DNA of 64,000 nt. It comes from Actinomycetota bacterium. GTDB lineage: Bacteria; Actinomycetota; Actinomycetes; Actinomycetales; Microbacteriaceae. The notes beneath the pieces are model-generated. The model saw only the letters and a list, made by a program, of their open reading frames with translations. It ran no database searches and was not told the origin of the DNA. Numbering within the stretch: the first letter of the stretch is position 1; each line of letters starts with the position of its first letter. A program made the position numbers and the translations under genes. The stretch covers positions 20,469-84,468 of the forward strand of contig JAUZFP010000094.1 of assembly GCA_030838475.1 (NCBI GenBank), read 5' to 3'. Shown piece after piece: positions 32,004 through 40,329 of the stretch.

Positions 32004-34664
32004 GTGCACAGCGTGCTTCCCCCCACCATCCGAGTCCAGGGCAATCGACGCGCCCTCGTCGTCCGCATCGCGTGCGTGCTCATCGCGGTGGCGTCCTTGG
32101 GCGGGATCGCATTCAGCGGCACCCTGTCGGCGAAAGCGGATGCCAACGCCGACTCGTCGCTGACCGTCAGCTGGACCGGTGACACGGGTTCCGCAGCATC
32201 CATCCAGCCGACCCGCGACACCAGTGGCTTCGAATACAACGAGTTCAAGAACATCAAGGTCACCGTCGAACAGACCCAAAACCTGATCGACCAGGCGGTG
32301 CGGGTCGACGTCTCGGGATTCTCCGGTGGTACTCAGAGTGCAGCGGACGGCACCGGCCAAATCTGGTCGACGGCGACGAACTTCGTCCAGGCGATGCAGT
32401 GCTGGGGGGACCCCAGCTCGCCGAACTTTCGCCAGACCTGTGAGTGGGGCGGCCGTTTCGCCGCCAACAACGGTCTTGGTTCCTCGGTCTACGGCGACAA
32501 CGTCTACCGCATCGCCGCGCGCGACGTGTCTCCGACCGCCGACCACACCACGGACAATCCGTTTGTCGCCCGCGACGGGGGGTCCTTCCCGGCCTACCAG
32601 GTACCGGACGACTCGGGCAACAAGGAATATCCCATCGCCGAGGAGTTCGGCGTCGACTCGAGCAATGAACAAAACGGTGCTCGGATCAAGGACGACGGAA
32701 CCGGGAGCTTCGACTTCGAGATGCAGTCCTCCATCCAGGCGCCGCACCTCGGCTGCGGTAGCAGCACGAGCACCCTGAAGTGTTACCTCGTGCTGGTTCC
32801 CCGCGGCACCGTGTACGGCGGCCACGACGCCTCCTGCAGCGCGATCTACGCCCCCGGCGGCGCTCCGTACACCTACGGACTCAGCCCCGCGATCCAGGCC
32901 GGCAGCCCCATGAACCCCGGGTGCGACTACTGGAAAAACCGGATCGTCGTGCCGCTGCAGTTCAACCCGGTTGCCGGCGTGTGCGCCGGGGGCGCAGAGG
33001 AGAACGTGATCGGGTCCCAGCTTCTGATCAGCGCGATGGCGAGTTGGCAGCCGACGCTGTGCACCACGGTGGGGACGCCGATCAGCTTCAACACCAACCC
33101 CGACTCGGTCGCCCGCGCCCAGCTGCTGGAGGGCAAGGCCGATGCGGCGTTCACCTCGTACCCGATCACGAGGGACGAACTCCAGGATCCCGACGATCAA
33201 TCGGCCTTTGACCATACGACGGTGGCATATGCGCCCGTCGCCATCGGCGGCGTGGCAGTCTCGTTTCTCGCGGACGGCGTCAACGGGCAGATTGACCATC
33301 TGAACCTGTCGCCCCGGCTGCTGGCCAAGCTGCTCACACAGTCGTACCTGTTCGAGCTTCCCCTCGACGGCACCGATCAGGGGAACGCCGACTACGCGCA
33401 GCTCGGAGCAGTGAACCAGAGCTACACCTACCTGTTCCAGGACCCCGACTTCCAGGCGTTGAACCCCAACTCGGACGACTTCATCACCAACCCGTCCCTC
33501 GTCCTCCCCGGCCCGTCGGATGCGGACGCGATCGCCCAGATCTGGAAGTGGATCCAGTCCGATGCCGCTGCTCGGGACTTCCTGAACGGGAAGCCCGACC
33601 CGTGGGGCATGACGGTCAATCCGAACTACCTTCCCGCGGGCGACCCCGCGGCCCACGTGCCGCAGTTCGACCCAACGACGGGAGCAAAGCTCTCGACGCA
33701 GAAAGCCGTCGGATTCAGCAACCTCGACGGATCGCCGCTTTCGCTCGCAACCGCGCCGGTCAACTACTTTCCCAAGGCCGATGAATCCGAGGTGCCACAC
33801 GTGCTGGGCGTCGAGTCGAGCCGCTACGACTCGATCCAGTCCTCGCCGTACGTCGATGACTTCGTCAAGTCTGCGGTGGTCGCCTTCCGAGCAAACCCGG
33901 GAGCGAAGACCGGATGGGATCCGTCGGCGACGAAGCCCGACGGCAGTCGTGGGGACTGGGTATCCGGCGGTCCGCAGATTCCGGGACGGCGTTTTGTCAT
34001 CGCGGTGACGGATGTCGCGGCGACCCTGCGCTACGACCTCGACTCGGTGGGTCTCCAGGCAGCGAACGGGACGACGGTAACTGTCCCAACGCCGGCCACC
34101 ATGTCGGCCGCGATCTCGTCCGGGCTCGTCGCGACGAGTAATCCGGCGGTCAGGCAGGTTGACCCCGAGAAGGTGTCGGGCGACGGCTATCCGCTGACCA
34201 CGGTCGTGTATGCCGCCGTCAACCTCTCCGGCAGTTCGTCCGCGGCTCGCACCTCCATGGCGAAGATGCTGACGTACATCGTCGGCGACGGCCAGACCGA
34301 GGGGACCCAGGTCGGCCAGCTCCCCGACGGATACCTCCCGCTGTCCGGCGACCTGCAGTCCCAGGCCAAGGCCGCGGCGACCGCGATTGCGATGTACACG
34401 GGTTCGACGAATTCTCCGGACGACGGCACGAACGTCGGTGGCTCCAACAACGGGTTCGGTGATGGCGGTGGCGACTCGGGATCCGGCCCGAGCGGATCAT
34501 CCAGTTCCGGACCACACATCGTGTCGCTCGGAACGAGCAAGGAGGGGATGACGCCCGCCGACTCGAGCACACCCTTCGGCCAGCTCTTCCTCGGGATCGC
34601 ATTGATCGTTGGCCTCGTCGGCGCAGTTTTCGCGCCGCTCGTCGTCGGATTGGGTCGCAGATGA
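32004..34664 (+). CDS. Large membrane-anchored binding-protein-like surface protein
   Basis: 886 residues from GTG 32004, one base after the previous stop. A signal-like helix (IACVLIAVASLGGIAFSGTL) precedes an N-terminal beta-rich cysteine-containing domain (QAMQCWGDPSSPNFRQTCEWGG), then a second part with EGKADAAFTSYPITRDELQ, reminiscent of a type II periplasmic binding fold. A Gly/Ser-rich linker and a terminal helix (LFLGIALIVGLVGAVFAPLVVGL) anchor it. It appears to be a second, much larger, binding component. No ligand can be named. Confidence 0.75.
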   Translation: MHSVLPPTIRVQGNRRALVVRIACVLIAVASLGGIAFSGTLSAKADANADSSLTVSWTGDTGSAASIQPTRDTSGFEYNEFKNIKVTVEQTQNLIDQAVRVDVSGFSGGTQSAADGTGQIWSTATNFVQAMQCWGDPSSPNFRQTCEWGGRFAANNGLGSSVYGDNVYRIAARDVSPTADHTTDNPFVARDGGSFPAYQVPDDSGNKEYPIAEEFGVDSSNEQNGARIKDDGTGSFDFEMQSSIQAPHLGCGSSTSTLKCYLVLVPRGTVYGGHDASCSAIYAPGGAPYTYGLSPAIQAGSPMNPGCDYWKNRIVVPLQFNPVAGVCAGGAEENVIGSQLLISAMASWQPTLCTTVGTPISFNTNPDSVARAQLLEGKADAAFTSYPITRDELQDPDDQSAFDHTTVAYAPVAIGGVAVSFLADGVNGQIDHLNLSPRLLAKLLTQSYLFELPLDGTDQGNADYAQLGAVNQSYTYLFQDPDFQALNPNSDDFITNPSLVLPGPSDADAIAQIWKWIQSDAAARDFLNGKPDPWGMTVNPNYLPAGDPAAHVPQFDPTTGAKLSTQKAVGFSNLDGSPLSLATAPVNYFPKADESEVPHVLGVESSRYDSIQSSPYVDDFVKSAVVAFRANPGAKTGWDPSATKPDGSRGDWVSGGPQIPGRRFVIAVTDVAATLRYDLDSVGLQAANGTTVTVPTPATMSAAISSGLVATSNPAVRQVDPEKVSGDGYPLTTVVYAAVNLSGSSSAARTSMAKMLTYIVGDGQTEGTQVGQLPDGYLPLSGDLQSQAKAAATAIAMYTGSTNSPDDGTNVGGSNNGFGDGGGDSGSGPSGSSSSGPHIVSLGTSKEGMTPADSSTPFGQLFLGIALIVGLVGAVFAPLVVGLGRR

Positions 34665-34676
34665 CCCCCACAAAAC

Positions 34677-34704
34677 TTCCGTTCCGAAACGCCCAGGAAC
34701 GGAA
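34677..34704 (+). terminator. Hairpin between the two halves of the Pst/WxL locus
   Basis: TTCCGTTCC (34677-34685) and GGAACGGAA (34696-34704) pair perfectly around a 10-base loop, followed by AATCCC rather than a T run. It lies in a 130-bp gap before the third binding-protein gene and may be a partial terminator or an mRNA processing/stability element. Confidence 0.5.
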
Positions 34705-34794
34705 AATCCCCCCGCCAAAGTGTGAGACCCCGGCGAGGGGAGCGTCCGTTTGGACGGAAACGCATGGGCAGAATAACAAAGAAAGCTGGCAGCA

Positions 34795-35901
34795 ATGCTA
34801 AAGAAGAATAAGCTGCGCCTCGGCGCGGCGGCGGTCGCGGCAGCCTGTGCCGTGGCCATGGCTGTTTCGGCGTCGCCCGCGTTCGCTGACCCAACCGGAT
34901 TCAAGACGCTCTCTGGTGTTGGTTCTGACACCATCCAGGACGTCATGAACGGAATGGGTTCGGCAGTCCCCGCGATCGGCTCTTACGACGCCGTCGATCC
35001 CGTGACCGGCGTGGGCGGTGGCAACATCATCACCAAGTCGGGTGGACCTGCCTACGTCCGTCCGAACGGTTCGGGTGACGGTGTCAAGGCGCTCAGCGAC
35101 TCGATCGAGGGTGGAACTCACCTGTGGAACAGCGTGAACATCGCCGGTCAGGTTGACTTCGCTCGTGCCTCTGGTTTCCAGGGCTCGACCGGAACCGACG
35201 TCACCTACATCCCGTTCGCACTCGACGCAGTGACCTACGCGGTCAACGCCGGCAGCGACTTCCCGCGCAATATTCCGCTGGGCAGCGCGGCCGACGCACA
35301 CTCACGCCTGTCGCTGTACAACATCTACAACTGCTTCAAGACGACCTACCAGAACAGCGACGGCGACTCGATCACGATTCACCCGCTCGTCCCGCAGTCG
35401 GGCTCCGGTACCGCGAAGTTCTGGGCGTCCACACTGGGCTTCAGTGACACCGCTCTTCCGAGCTGCGTCAAGCGAGTGAACACCGACACCGTCCCCGTGA
35501 CGGTCGAGGAGCACAACGGCACCTCGATCGACGACGCGGGTGACATCGTCCCGTTCTCGATCGCACAGTACATCGCACAGGGCAACCACGCGTCGATCGC
35601 CCAGGCGTTCGGTGTGAGCGTGCTGGAGCGCCGCGGCAACGTTGCGCTGGGTTCGATTGGTGGCCAGGCGCCGATCCGCGAGAGCGGCACGACGACGGTC
35701 ATGAACCCGTCGTTCCCCGTCACCCGCCAGGTGTTCAACGTCGTGTCGAGCGCACTCGTGAGCCCCGCCGGTCCGATCAAGACCACCTTCGTCGGCGCGT
35801 CGAGCGCGGTTTGCTCGCAGTCCGCGCTGATCGAGGCGTTCGGATTCCAGACGATCTCGAACTGCGGCGACACCTCGCTGCAGGGCGCGTTCACCCAGTA
35901 G
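34795..35901 (+). CDS. Secreted PstS-like substrate-binding protein
   Basis: 368 residues with a classical signal peptide cleaved after SPAFA (about residue 31) and no lipobox or anchor, so it is released. FKTLSGVGSDTIQDVMNGMG, VDFARASGF and HPLVPQSGSGTAKFW mark a PstS-like fold, but the loop arginine that binds phosphate in PstS (RSDGSGT) is Gln here (VPQSGSGT). This suggests a different ligand or a structural role. The wide gap upstream implies its own promoter or processing and higher expression. Confidence 0.82.
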   Translation: MLKKNKLRLGAAAVAAACAVAMAVSASPAFADPTGFKTLSGVGSDTIQDVMNGMGSAVPAIGSYDAVDPVTGVGGGNIITKSGGPAYVRPNGSGDGVKALSDSIEGGTHLWNSVNIAGQVDFARASGFQGSTGTDVTYIPFALDAVTYAVNAGSDFPRNIPLGSAADAHSRLSLYNIYNCFKTTYQNSDGDSITIHPLVPQSGSGTAKFWASTLGFSDTALPSCVKRVNTDTVPVTVEEHNGTSIDDAGDIVPFSIAQYIAQGNHASIAQAFGVSVLERRGNVALGSIGGQAPIRESGTTTVMNPSFPVTRQVFNVVSSALVSPAGPIKTTFVGASSAVCSQSALIEAFGFQTISNCGDTSLQGAFTQ

Positions 35902-35954
35902 TTCCCTCCTTACCGTTCACATCGATTCACCAACTCACAAAGGAAAAGAATCTA

Positions 35955-37334
35955 ATGAATAAGTTCTCGCGGCGTTTTGCCGCAGTACTCGTCACGGGCG
36001 CACTCGTCGTCGCCGGTGCGACGCTCACGGCCTCGGCCGCGAACGCCGATTCAATTACCGGCAACATCAAGCTGTTCACAACGGGATCGAATGTCGGCAC
36101 CATTGCCGCCAAGCAGGTCACCGCTGGCAGCTCCACCACCAACCCGATGATCTACGGAATCACGGTCGACCAGGCGTGCCCCGCCGGGTTCCGTGGTGCG
36201 GCGATCTTCACCGTGTTCCAGGGTGGAGTCAAGGTCGGAACGCTCGGTTCAACCGGTTTCGTTGCTGACGACGGAGTTGAGGGCACGAACGGCCTCAGCC
36301 CCGCCGACACCTCGATCGCGATGGACGAGTCCTCGACGCTGCCCGCCCAGAACCCCAAGGTGGACAACAACAAGTCGCTCGAGGTTGCGGCACCAACGCT
36401 GGCGACAGGCTCGTTCGAGCTTCGTTACTACTGCGGTGCTGACTCGCTCGGCCAGTTCGACTTCGTGAACGACAAGTACTTCGTTCTGACGTTGAACTTC
36501 GACAAGACGGCTCACACCTGGTCGACTCCGGTTGCCAAGATCAACACCACAACGTCGATCACGGCTTCGGCCGACCAGGTCGCCAAGACCGCGACGATCA
36601 ACACGCAGATCAAGAACGCTGCCGACGGCACCAACGCCGCCACGGCAACGGGAACGGCGACGGTCAACCAGACCGCCCCGTCCGCTGCGACGCTCGGCAC
36701 GGCAACGATTGCGGCCGGTGTTGCAACCTTCACGACCGGCTCGCTGTCCCCCGGTGTATACACCTTCACGGTGACCTACGCCGGTGACACCGCGTTCAAC
36801 GGCTCCATGTCGTCGACCGCAACGATCAGCATCAACGGCTCCAACACTGGCGCAACGAACATCACATTCGATGTTCTTGCTGGTGCCAACCCGGGTGGCC
36901 TCGTGCTCTCGAATGTCCCGACCTCGGTCGACCTCGGCTCCGCCACCTACAACAGTGGCCTGCTGACGGCGAGCAACCCGACGGGCTTCTCCGGCATCAC
37001 GGTCACCGACAACCGTTCACTGGACGCGGCCGCCTGGTCGCTCACCGGATCGGTGTCCGACTTCACGGCCGGCGCCAAGACGTTGAGCGGTAAGTACCTG
37101 GGTTGGACCCCGTCGCTCACGAGCGGCCCGACGGGTGCGGCGGCTGGCGCCACCGTGCTTCCGGCGGTCCAGGCGGCGCCCACCGGCGGCCTCAAGGCGG
37201 TCAGCCAGCTGGCGTCCGCCCCGGTCGTTGACGGCAGCCCGGTCACCGTTGTGAAGGCTGGACTGAACGTGGCGATCCCGGCGAACTCCGCCACCGGTCA
37301 CTACTCGGCCCTGCTGACGCTGACGCTTGCGTAA
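35955..37334 (+). CDS. WxL-domain surface protein
   Basis: 459 residues from ATG 35955 (AAAGGAAAAG upstream). A signal peptide ends near ASAANA. An N-terminal beta domain with two cysteines and a central Ig-like repeat (ITASADQVAKTATINTQI to TYAGDTAFNGSMSS) lead to a C-terminal WxL-type domain: ITVTDNRSLDAAAWSLTGSV carries the W361-S-L363 motif. The second motif, normally WxL near the C-terminus, reads LTL (residues 456-458). WxL domains bind peptidoglycan non-covalently and usually work with DUF916 proteins, and such a gene follows directly. Confidence 0.8.
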   Translation: MNKFSRRFAAVLVTGALVVAGATLTASAANADSITGNIKLFTTGSNVGTIAAKQVTAGSSTTNPMIYGITVDQACPAGFRGAAIFTVFQGGVKVGTLGSTGFVADDGVEGTNGLSPADTSIAMDESSTLPAQNPKVDNNKSLEVAAPTLATGSFELRYYCGADSLGQFDFVNDKYFVLTLNFDKTAHTWSTPVAKINTTTSITASADQVAKTATINTQIKNAADGTNAATATGTATVNQTAPSAATLGTATIAAGVATFTTGSLSPGVYTFTVTYAGDTAFNGSMSSTATISINGSNTGATNITFDVLAGANPGGLVLSNVPTSVDLGSATYNSGLLTASNPTGFSGITVTDNRSLDAAAWSLTGSVSDFTAGAKTLSGKYLGWTPSLTSGPTGAAAGATVLPAVQAAPTGGLKAVSQLASAPVVDGSPVTVVKAGLNVAIPANSATGHYSALLTLTLA

Positions 37335-37354
37335 CGGAAACTGAGTCACCCCGG

Positions 37355-37386
37355 GCCGGGGTCGGACGTTCTCGTCCGGCCCCGGC
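37355..37386 (+). terminator. Strong GC hairpin after the WxL gene
   Basis: Positions 37355-37368 pair with 37373-37386 over 14 bp (one U-G) around the loop TTCT. No T run follows, so it probably attenuates or stabilises the message between the abundant upstream genes and the DUF916 gene rather than ending all transcription. Confidence 0.55.
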
Positions 37387-37453
37387 TCATCCGGCGTTCT
37401 CGTCCCATCACCACCTATCAACTGCACCCTCGTAGAAATCTCTGGTCCACATC

Positions 37454-38599
37454 ATGAAGCGCACGCCTTTGGCTCTCGCGGCCGTTCTCGCTCTCGGGCT
37501 GGCTCTCGCCCCCGCTCTGTCGGCTGTGGCTGCCGACGCGCCGCCGAAGGCACCCGCGATAACCTGGAGTGTTCAGGCCTCCGGTCCAACGGGGAACGAC
37601 GGCCGACTGTCGTTCGCGTACGGCGTCGATCCCGGCACCGAGATCGACGATTTTGTCGCCGTGTCGAACCGCGGCACGGCCAAACAGACCTTCACCATCT
37701 ATGGCACCGACGCCATCAACCAGTTCGACAGTGGTGCATTCAGCCTGCTTCCCGCCGCACAGAAGCCCCACGATGTCGGATCGTGGATCACGACCAAGAC
37801 AGCCAAGATCACCGTTCCGGCAGGGCAGACCGCCATCATTCCGTTCACCATCCTGGTGCCCTCCGACGCGACCCCGGGCGACCACACCGGTGGGGTGATC
37901 GCCTCCGTGACCACCGCCGCGCCCGGCAAGAAGAGTGGGGTCGGAATCGACCAGCGCGTCGCCGCGCGAGTCTATCTCCGGGTCTCCGGACAACCCGTTG
38001 CCAAGGTTGTCGCGACCGGCGTCGTCGCGGGCTTCACGCCCGTCTGGAACCCCTTCGGCGGTGGCGGCGCTGCCGTTGACTACGACGTGAGGAACAACGG
38101 CAACGTGCGCGAGGATGTTGCCCAGTCCATCGAAATGAGTGGGCCGTTCGGGATCGGCCTTGGCAAAATCACCGGCAAGCCGCTGCTGAATCTCCTGCCC
38201 GGCCAAAGCACACACATCCACGAGACCGTGGCGGGGGTATTCCCGCTGGTCCTTCTGTTCGCAAACGTCAAGCTCACTCCGAGCGCCCCGACCGATCTCG
38301 TCGGTCAGTCGCAGCTGCGTGACCAGAACGGCAAGCTGCTGCCCGCATCCCCTGAGCCGAAGTTCACGGCAGTGACAACATCCGCGCTGGCGGCTGCAAT
38401 CTCCTGGACCCTGCTTGCGATCGTCCTGGTGCTGATTGCGCTCATCTTCCTGATCAGTCGGTATGTCCGCAACACGCGCGAGCGGATGTTCGACGCGATC
38501 GACGCCGCCACGGCGGAGGCCCAGCGGGCCGCGCAGGCGCGGTCGGCGACCCCCGCGAAAGAGACCGTGTCTGCGGGCGCGCCGGAGCCGCGGTCGTGA
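37454..38599 (+). CDS. DUF916-like WxL-interacting membrane protein
   Basis: 381 residues: signal peptide (to about 27), an Ig-like domain with DGRLSFAYGVDPGTEIDDFVAVSN, FTIYGTDAINQFDSGAF and TILVPSDATPGDHTGGVIAS (the DUF916 peptidoglycan-binding pattern), a second beta domain (AAVDYDVRNNGNVREDV) and a C-terminal helix (about 312-338) with a 43-residue cytoplasmic tail. In Firmicutes these proteins dock WxL proteins at the surface. Adjacent to a WxL gene here, the same pairing is inferred. Four-base overlap with the next gene. Confidence 0.85.
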   Translation: MKRTPLALAAVLALGLALAPALSAVAADAPPKAPAITWSVQASGPTGNDGRLSFAYGVDPGTEIDDFVAVSNRGTAKQTFTIYGTDAINQFDSGAFSLLPAAQKPHDVGSWITTKTAKITVPAGQTAIIPFTILVPSDATPGDHTGGVIASVTTAAPGKKSGVGIDQRVAARVYLRVSGQPVAKVVATGVVAGFTPVWNPFGGGGAAVDYDVRNNGNVREDVAQSIEMSGPFGIGLGKITGKPLLNLLPGQSTHIHETVAGVFPLVLLFANVKLTPSAPTDLVGQSQLRDQNGKLLPASPEPKFTAVTTSALAAAISWTLLAIVLVLIALIFLISRYVRNTRERMFDAIDAATAEAQRAAQARSATPAKETVSAGAPEPRS

Positions 38600-39330
38600 G
38601 GACCCGCGGGTACTTCGCCGCCGCACTCATCACCGCGGCGGTGATCGGCATGAGCTGGGGTGCGGTCTCCGCCGCCGCGGTCCCGACCGACACACCCACG
38701 CCGACGAGCACCGGATCAAGCCAGGTCGGATTTACCGTCGTCGACACCGCGTCGCCGACGCCCACGCCCAGCTCCACGGGCTCCCCGGGCGGGGGATCGG
38801 GTGGTTCGGGAGGATCCGGGGGTTCGGGAGGCGGTTCCGGCGGCGGTACCACACCGCCGGTGTGCGTCCCCAGCACGAAGGCGCCAGCGCTGACGACCGT
38901 TCCCGCCGGGCCTTCCATCCTGCGTCTGACGCCGAAGAGTGTCTCTCAGGGACAGGACGTGCTCGTTAGGGGAGACGGATTCCGGCCCGGAGAAAAGGTC
39001 GTCATCGGACTCTTCCCGACCCCCGTCAAGCTCGGCACCTTCACGGTCCGAACCAACGGTCAGGTCTATGCGGAGGTCACGATTCCGAAGCGCACGCAAC
39101 TCGGCAGCCACACCATCGTCGCAATTGGGTATGGTGACTGCCACGCCGGGGCCGGTTCGATCAGCGTCGTCTCCCCTCGCGGTTCGGGCTCCAGCATGTT
39201 TCCCTGGATCGTCTGGGTGATTGCGGGCAGCACACTCGGACTCGTCGGGATCGGATTCCTGATCGCCTTCCTGCTCGGATGGCTGCCGCTGGCAACCGCG
39301 AGCGGTGTCGCCACGAGGGCCGCCCCATGA
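38596..39330 (+). CDS. Ser/Gly/Thr-rich anchored surface protein
   Basis: 244 residues from GTG. After a signal-like segment comes a low-complexity linker (TPTPTSTG, then a long Gly/Ser stretch), a small domain ILRLTPKSVSQGQDVLVRGD with GFRPGEKVVIGL resembling an IPT/Ig-like fold, two cysteines (PPVCVP, YGDCHAG) and a C-terminal helix (FPWIVWVIAGSTLGLVGIGF). No LPxTG-type sorting signal is present. Probably a wall-spanning component of the same assembly. Overlaps both neighbours. Confidence 0.75.
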   Translation: MRTRGYFAAALITAAVIGMSWGAVSAAAVPTDTPTPTSTGSSQVGFTVVDTASPTPTPSSTGSPGGGSGGSGGSGGSGGGSGGGTTPPVCVPSTKAPALTTVPAGPSILRLTPKSVSQGQDVLVRGDGFRPGEKVVIGLFPTPVKLGTFTVRTNGQVYAEVTIPKRTQLGSHTIVAIGYGDCHAGAGSISVVSPRGSGSSMFPWIVWVIAGSTLGLVGIGFLIAFLLGWLPLATASGVATRAAP

Positions 39331-40310
39331 TGACGATTGCGCCCGAGGCTCCCGAAACCGTCGTCATCGAAACTGCCGCTACCACGCCCACGCCGCCGCC
39401 CACTGTTCCCTTCTGGTTGCGGCGGCCACCGAATCGTCGACCGAAACGTCCGCGACCGACTCCCCGGCAGGCGCGCTGGTGGATCGGGGTTGTTTGGCTC
39501 GTGCTCTCGGTCGTGCTGTTGGGGTTCGTGGCGCACGTCACGCTGTTCGGCATCCTGCAGCATGCTCGCAACGAGGCCGCGGGGTACGACGAGCTTCGCG
39601 TATCGCTGGCGAAGGCAGAGACTCCGCTCGGTCAGCTTGACCTGAACAAGAAACTGGTGGCCGACGGAACGCCGATCGCACTGATCACGATCCCCAAACT
39701 GGGTCTCTCCGAGGTGATCAGGCAGGGGACGACGCCGGATGTGACGCGCCTCGGAATCGGACATCGGCGGGACACACCACTGCCCGGCCAGGCGGGCCTC
39801 AGCATGCTGTTCGGGCGTCAATCCGCATACGGTGGCCCATTCGGTGGTCTGGCCGCGTTGGTACCCGGTGACACAATCACGGTCACCACCGGCCAGCAGA
39901 CGCACACGTTCACGGTCTTCGGACTCCGCAGACCGGGTGACCCACTTCCCGAATCGTTATCGGCGAGCAAGGGCCGCCTCGAGCTGGTGACAGCCGACGG
40001 CCCGCCGCTGATCTCGAGTGGTGTGCTCTATGTCGATGCAGACCTGAAGGGCACGCCATCCGAGACTCCCCGGTCGGTGCTGACGAGCCGCGCACTCGAC
40101 CCGGACGAACTCGTGATGGGCACCGACAACAGCGGATGGCTACCCCTGTTGTTCACCTTCCAATGGTTGGCTGTTGCGTCCGCGCTCACGCTCTGGTTAG
40201 TCCAGAAATGGGGCCGGTGGCAGACCTGGATCGTCGCGGCACCCGTCCTGCTCGTGCTTGGGGCGACAACCGCCGACCTCGCCATGGCTCTGCTCCCCAA
40301 TTTGATCTGA
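39327..40310 (+). CDS. Sortase-fold membrane protein lacking catalytic residues
   Basis: 327 residues. An N-terminal proline-rich cytoplasmic part, a membrane helix (about 48-70), a sortase-like beta barrel (ALITIPKLGLSEVIRQGTT, GIGHRRDTPLPGQAG, YGGPFGGLAALVPGDTITV) and two C-terminal helices. At the position of the catalytic His (usual GHR) the sequence is FGRQ (Arg164), and where the active-site Cys is expected (LVTC) it is LVTA (Ala223). The usual Arg is also not found near GVLYVDADL. I infer a non-catalytic scaffold or binding role. Alternative: a different residue set supports catalysis. Confidence 0.8.
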   Translation: MMTIAPEAPETVVIETAATTPTPPPTVPFWLRRPPNRRPKRPRPTPRQARWWIGVVWLVLSVVLLGFVAHVTLFGILQHARNEAAGYDELRVSLAKAETPLGQLDLNKKLVADGTPIALITIPKLGLSEVIRQGTTPDVTRLGIGHRRDTPLPGQAGLSMLFGRQSAYGGPFGGLAALVPGDTITVTTGQQTHTFTVFGLRRPGDPLPESLSASKGRLELVTADGPPLISSGVLYVDADLKGTPSETPRSVLTSRALDPDELVMGTDNSGWLPLLFTFQWLAVASALTLWLVQKWGRWQTWIVAAPVLLVLGATTADLAMALLPNLI

Positions 40311-40329
40311 CCCCCGAGGATCCCTACTC

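Noticed and set aside
31974..33800. 608-codon minus-strand open frame
   Set aside because: Shadow of the large anchored binding-like protein; composition is not protein-like.
38596..39330. LPxTG-type sortase substrate
   Set aside because: The anchored surface proteins were inspected for C-terminal sorting signals and none has LPxTG or LAxTG before the final helix.
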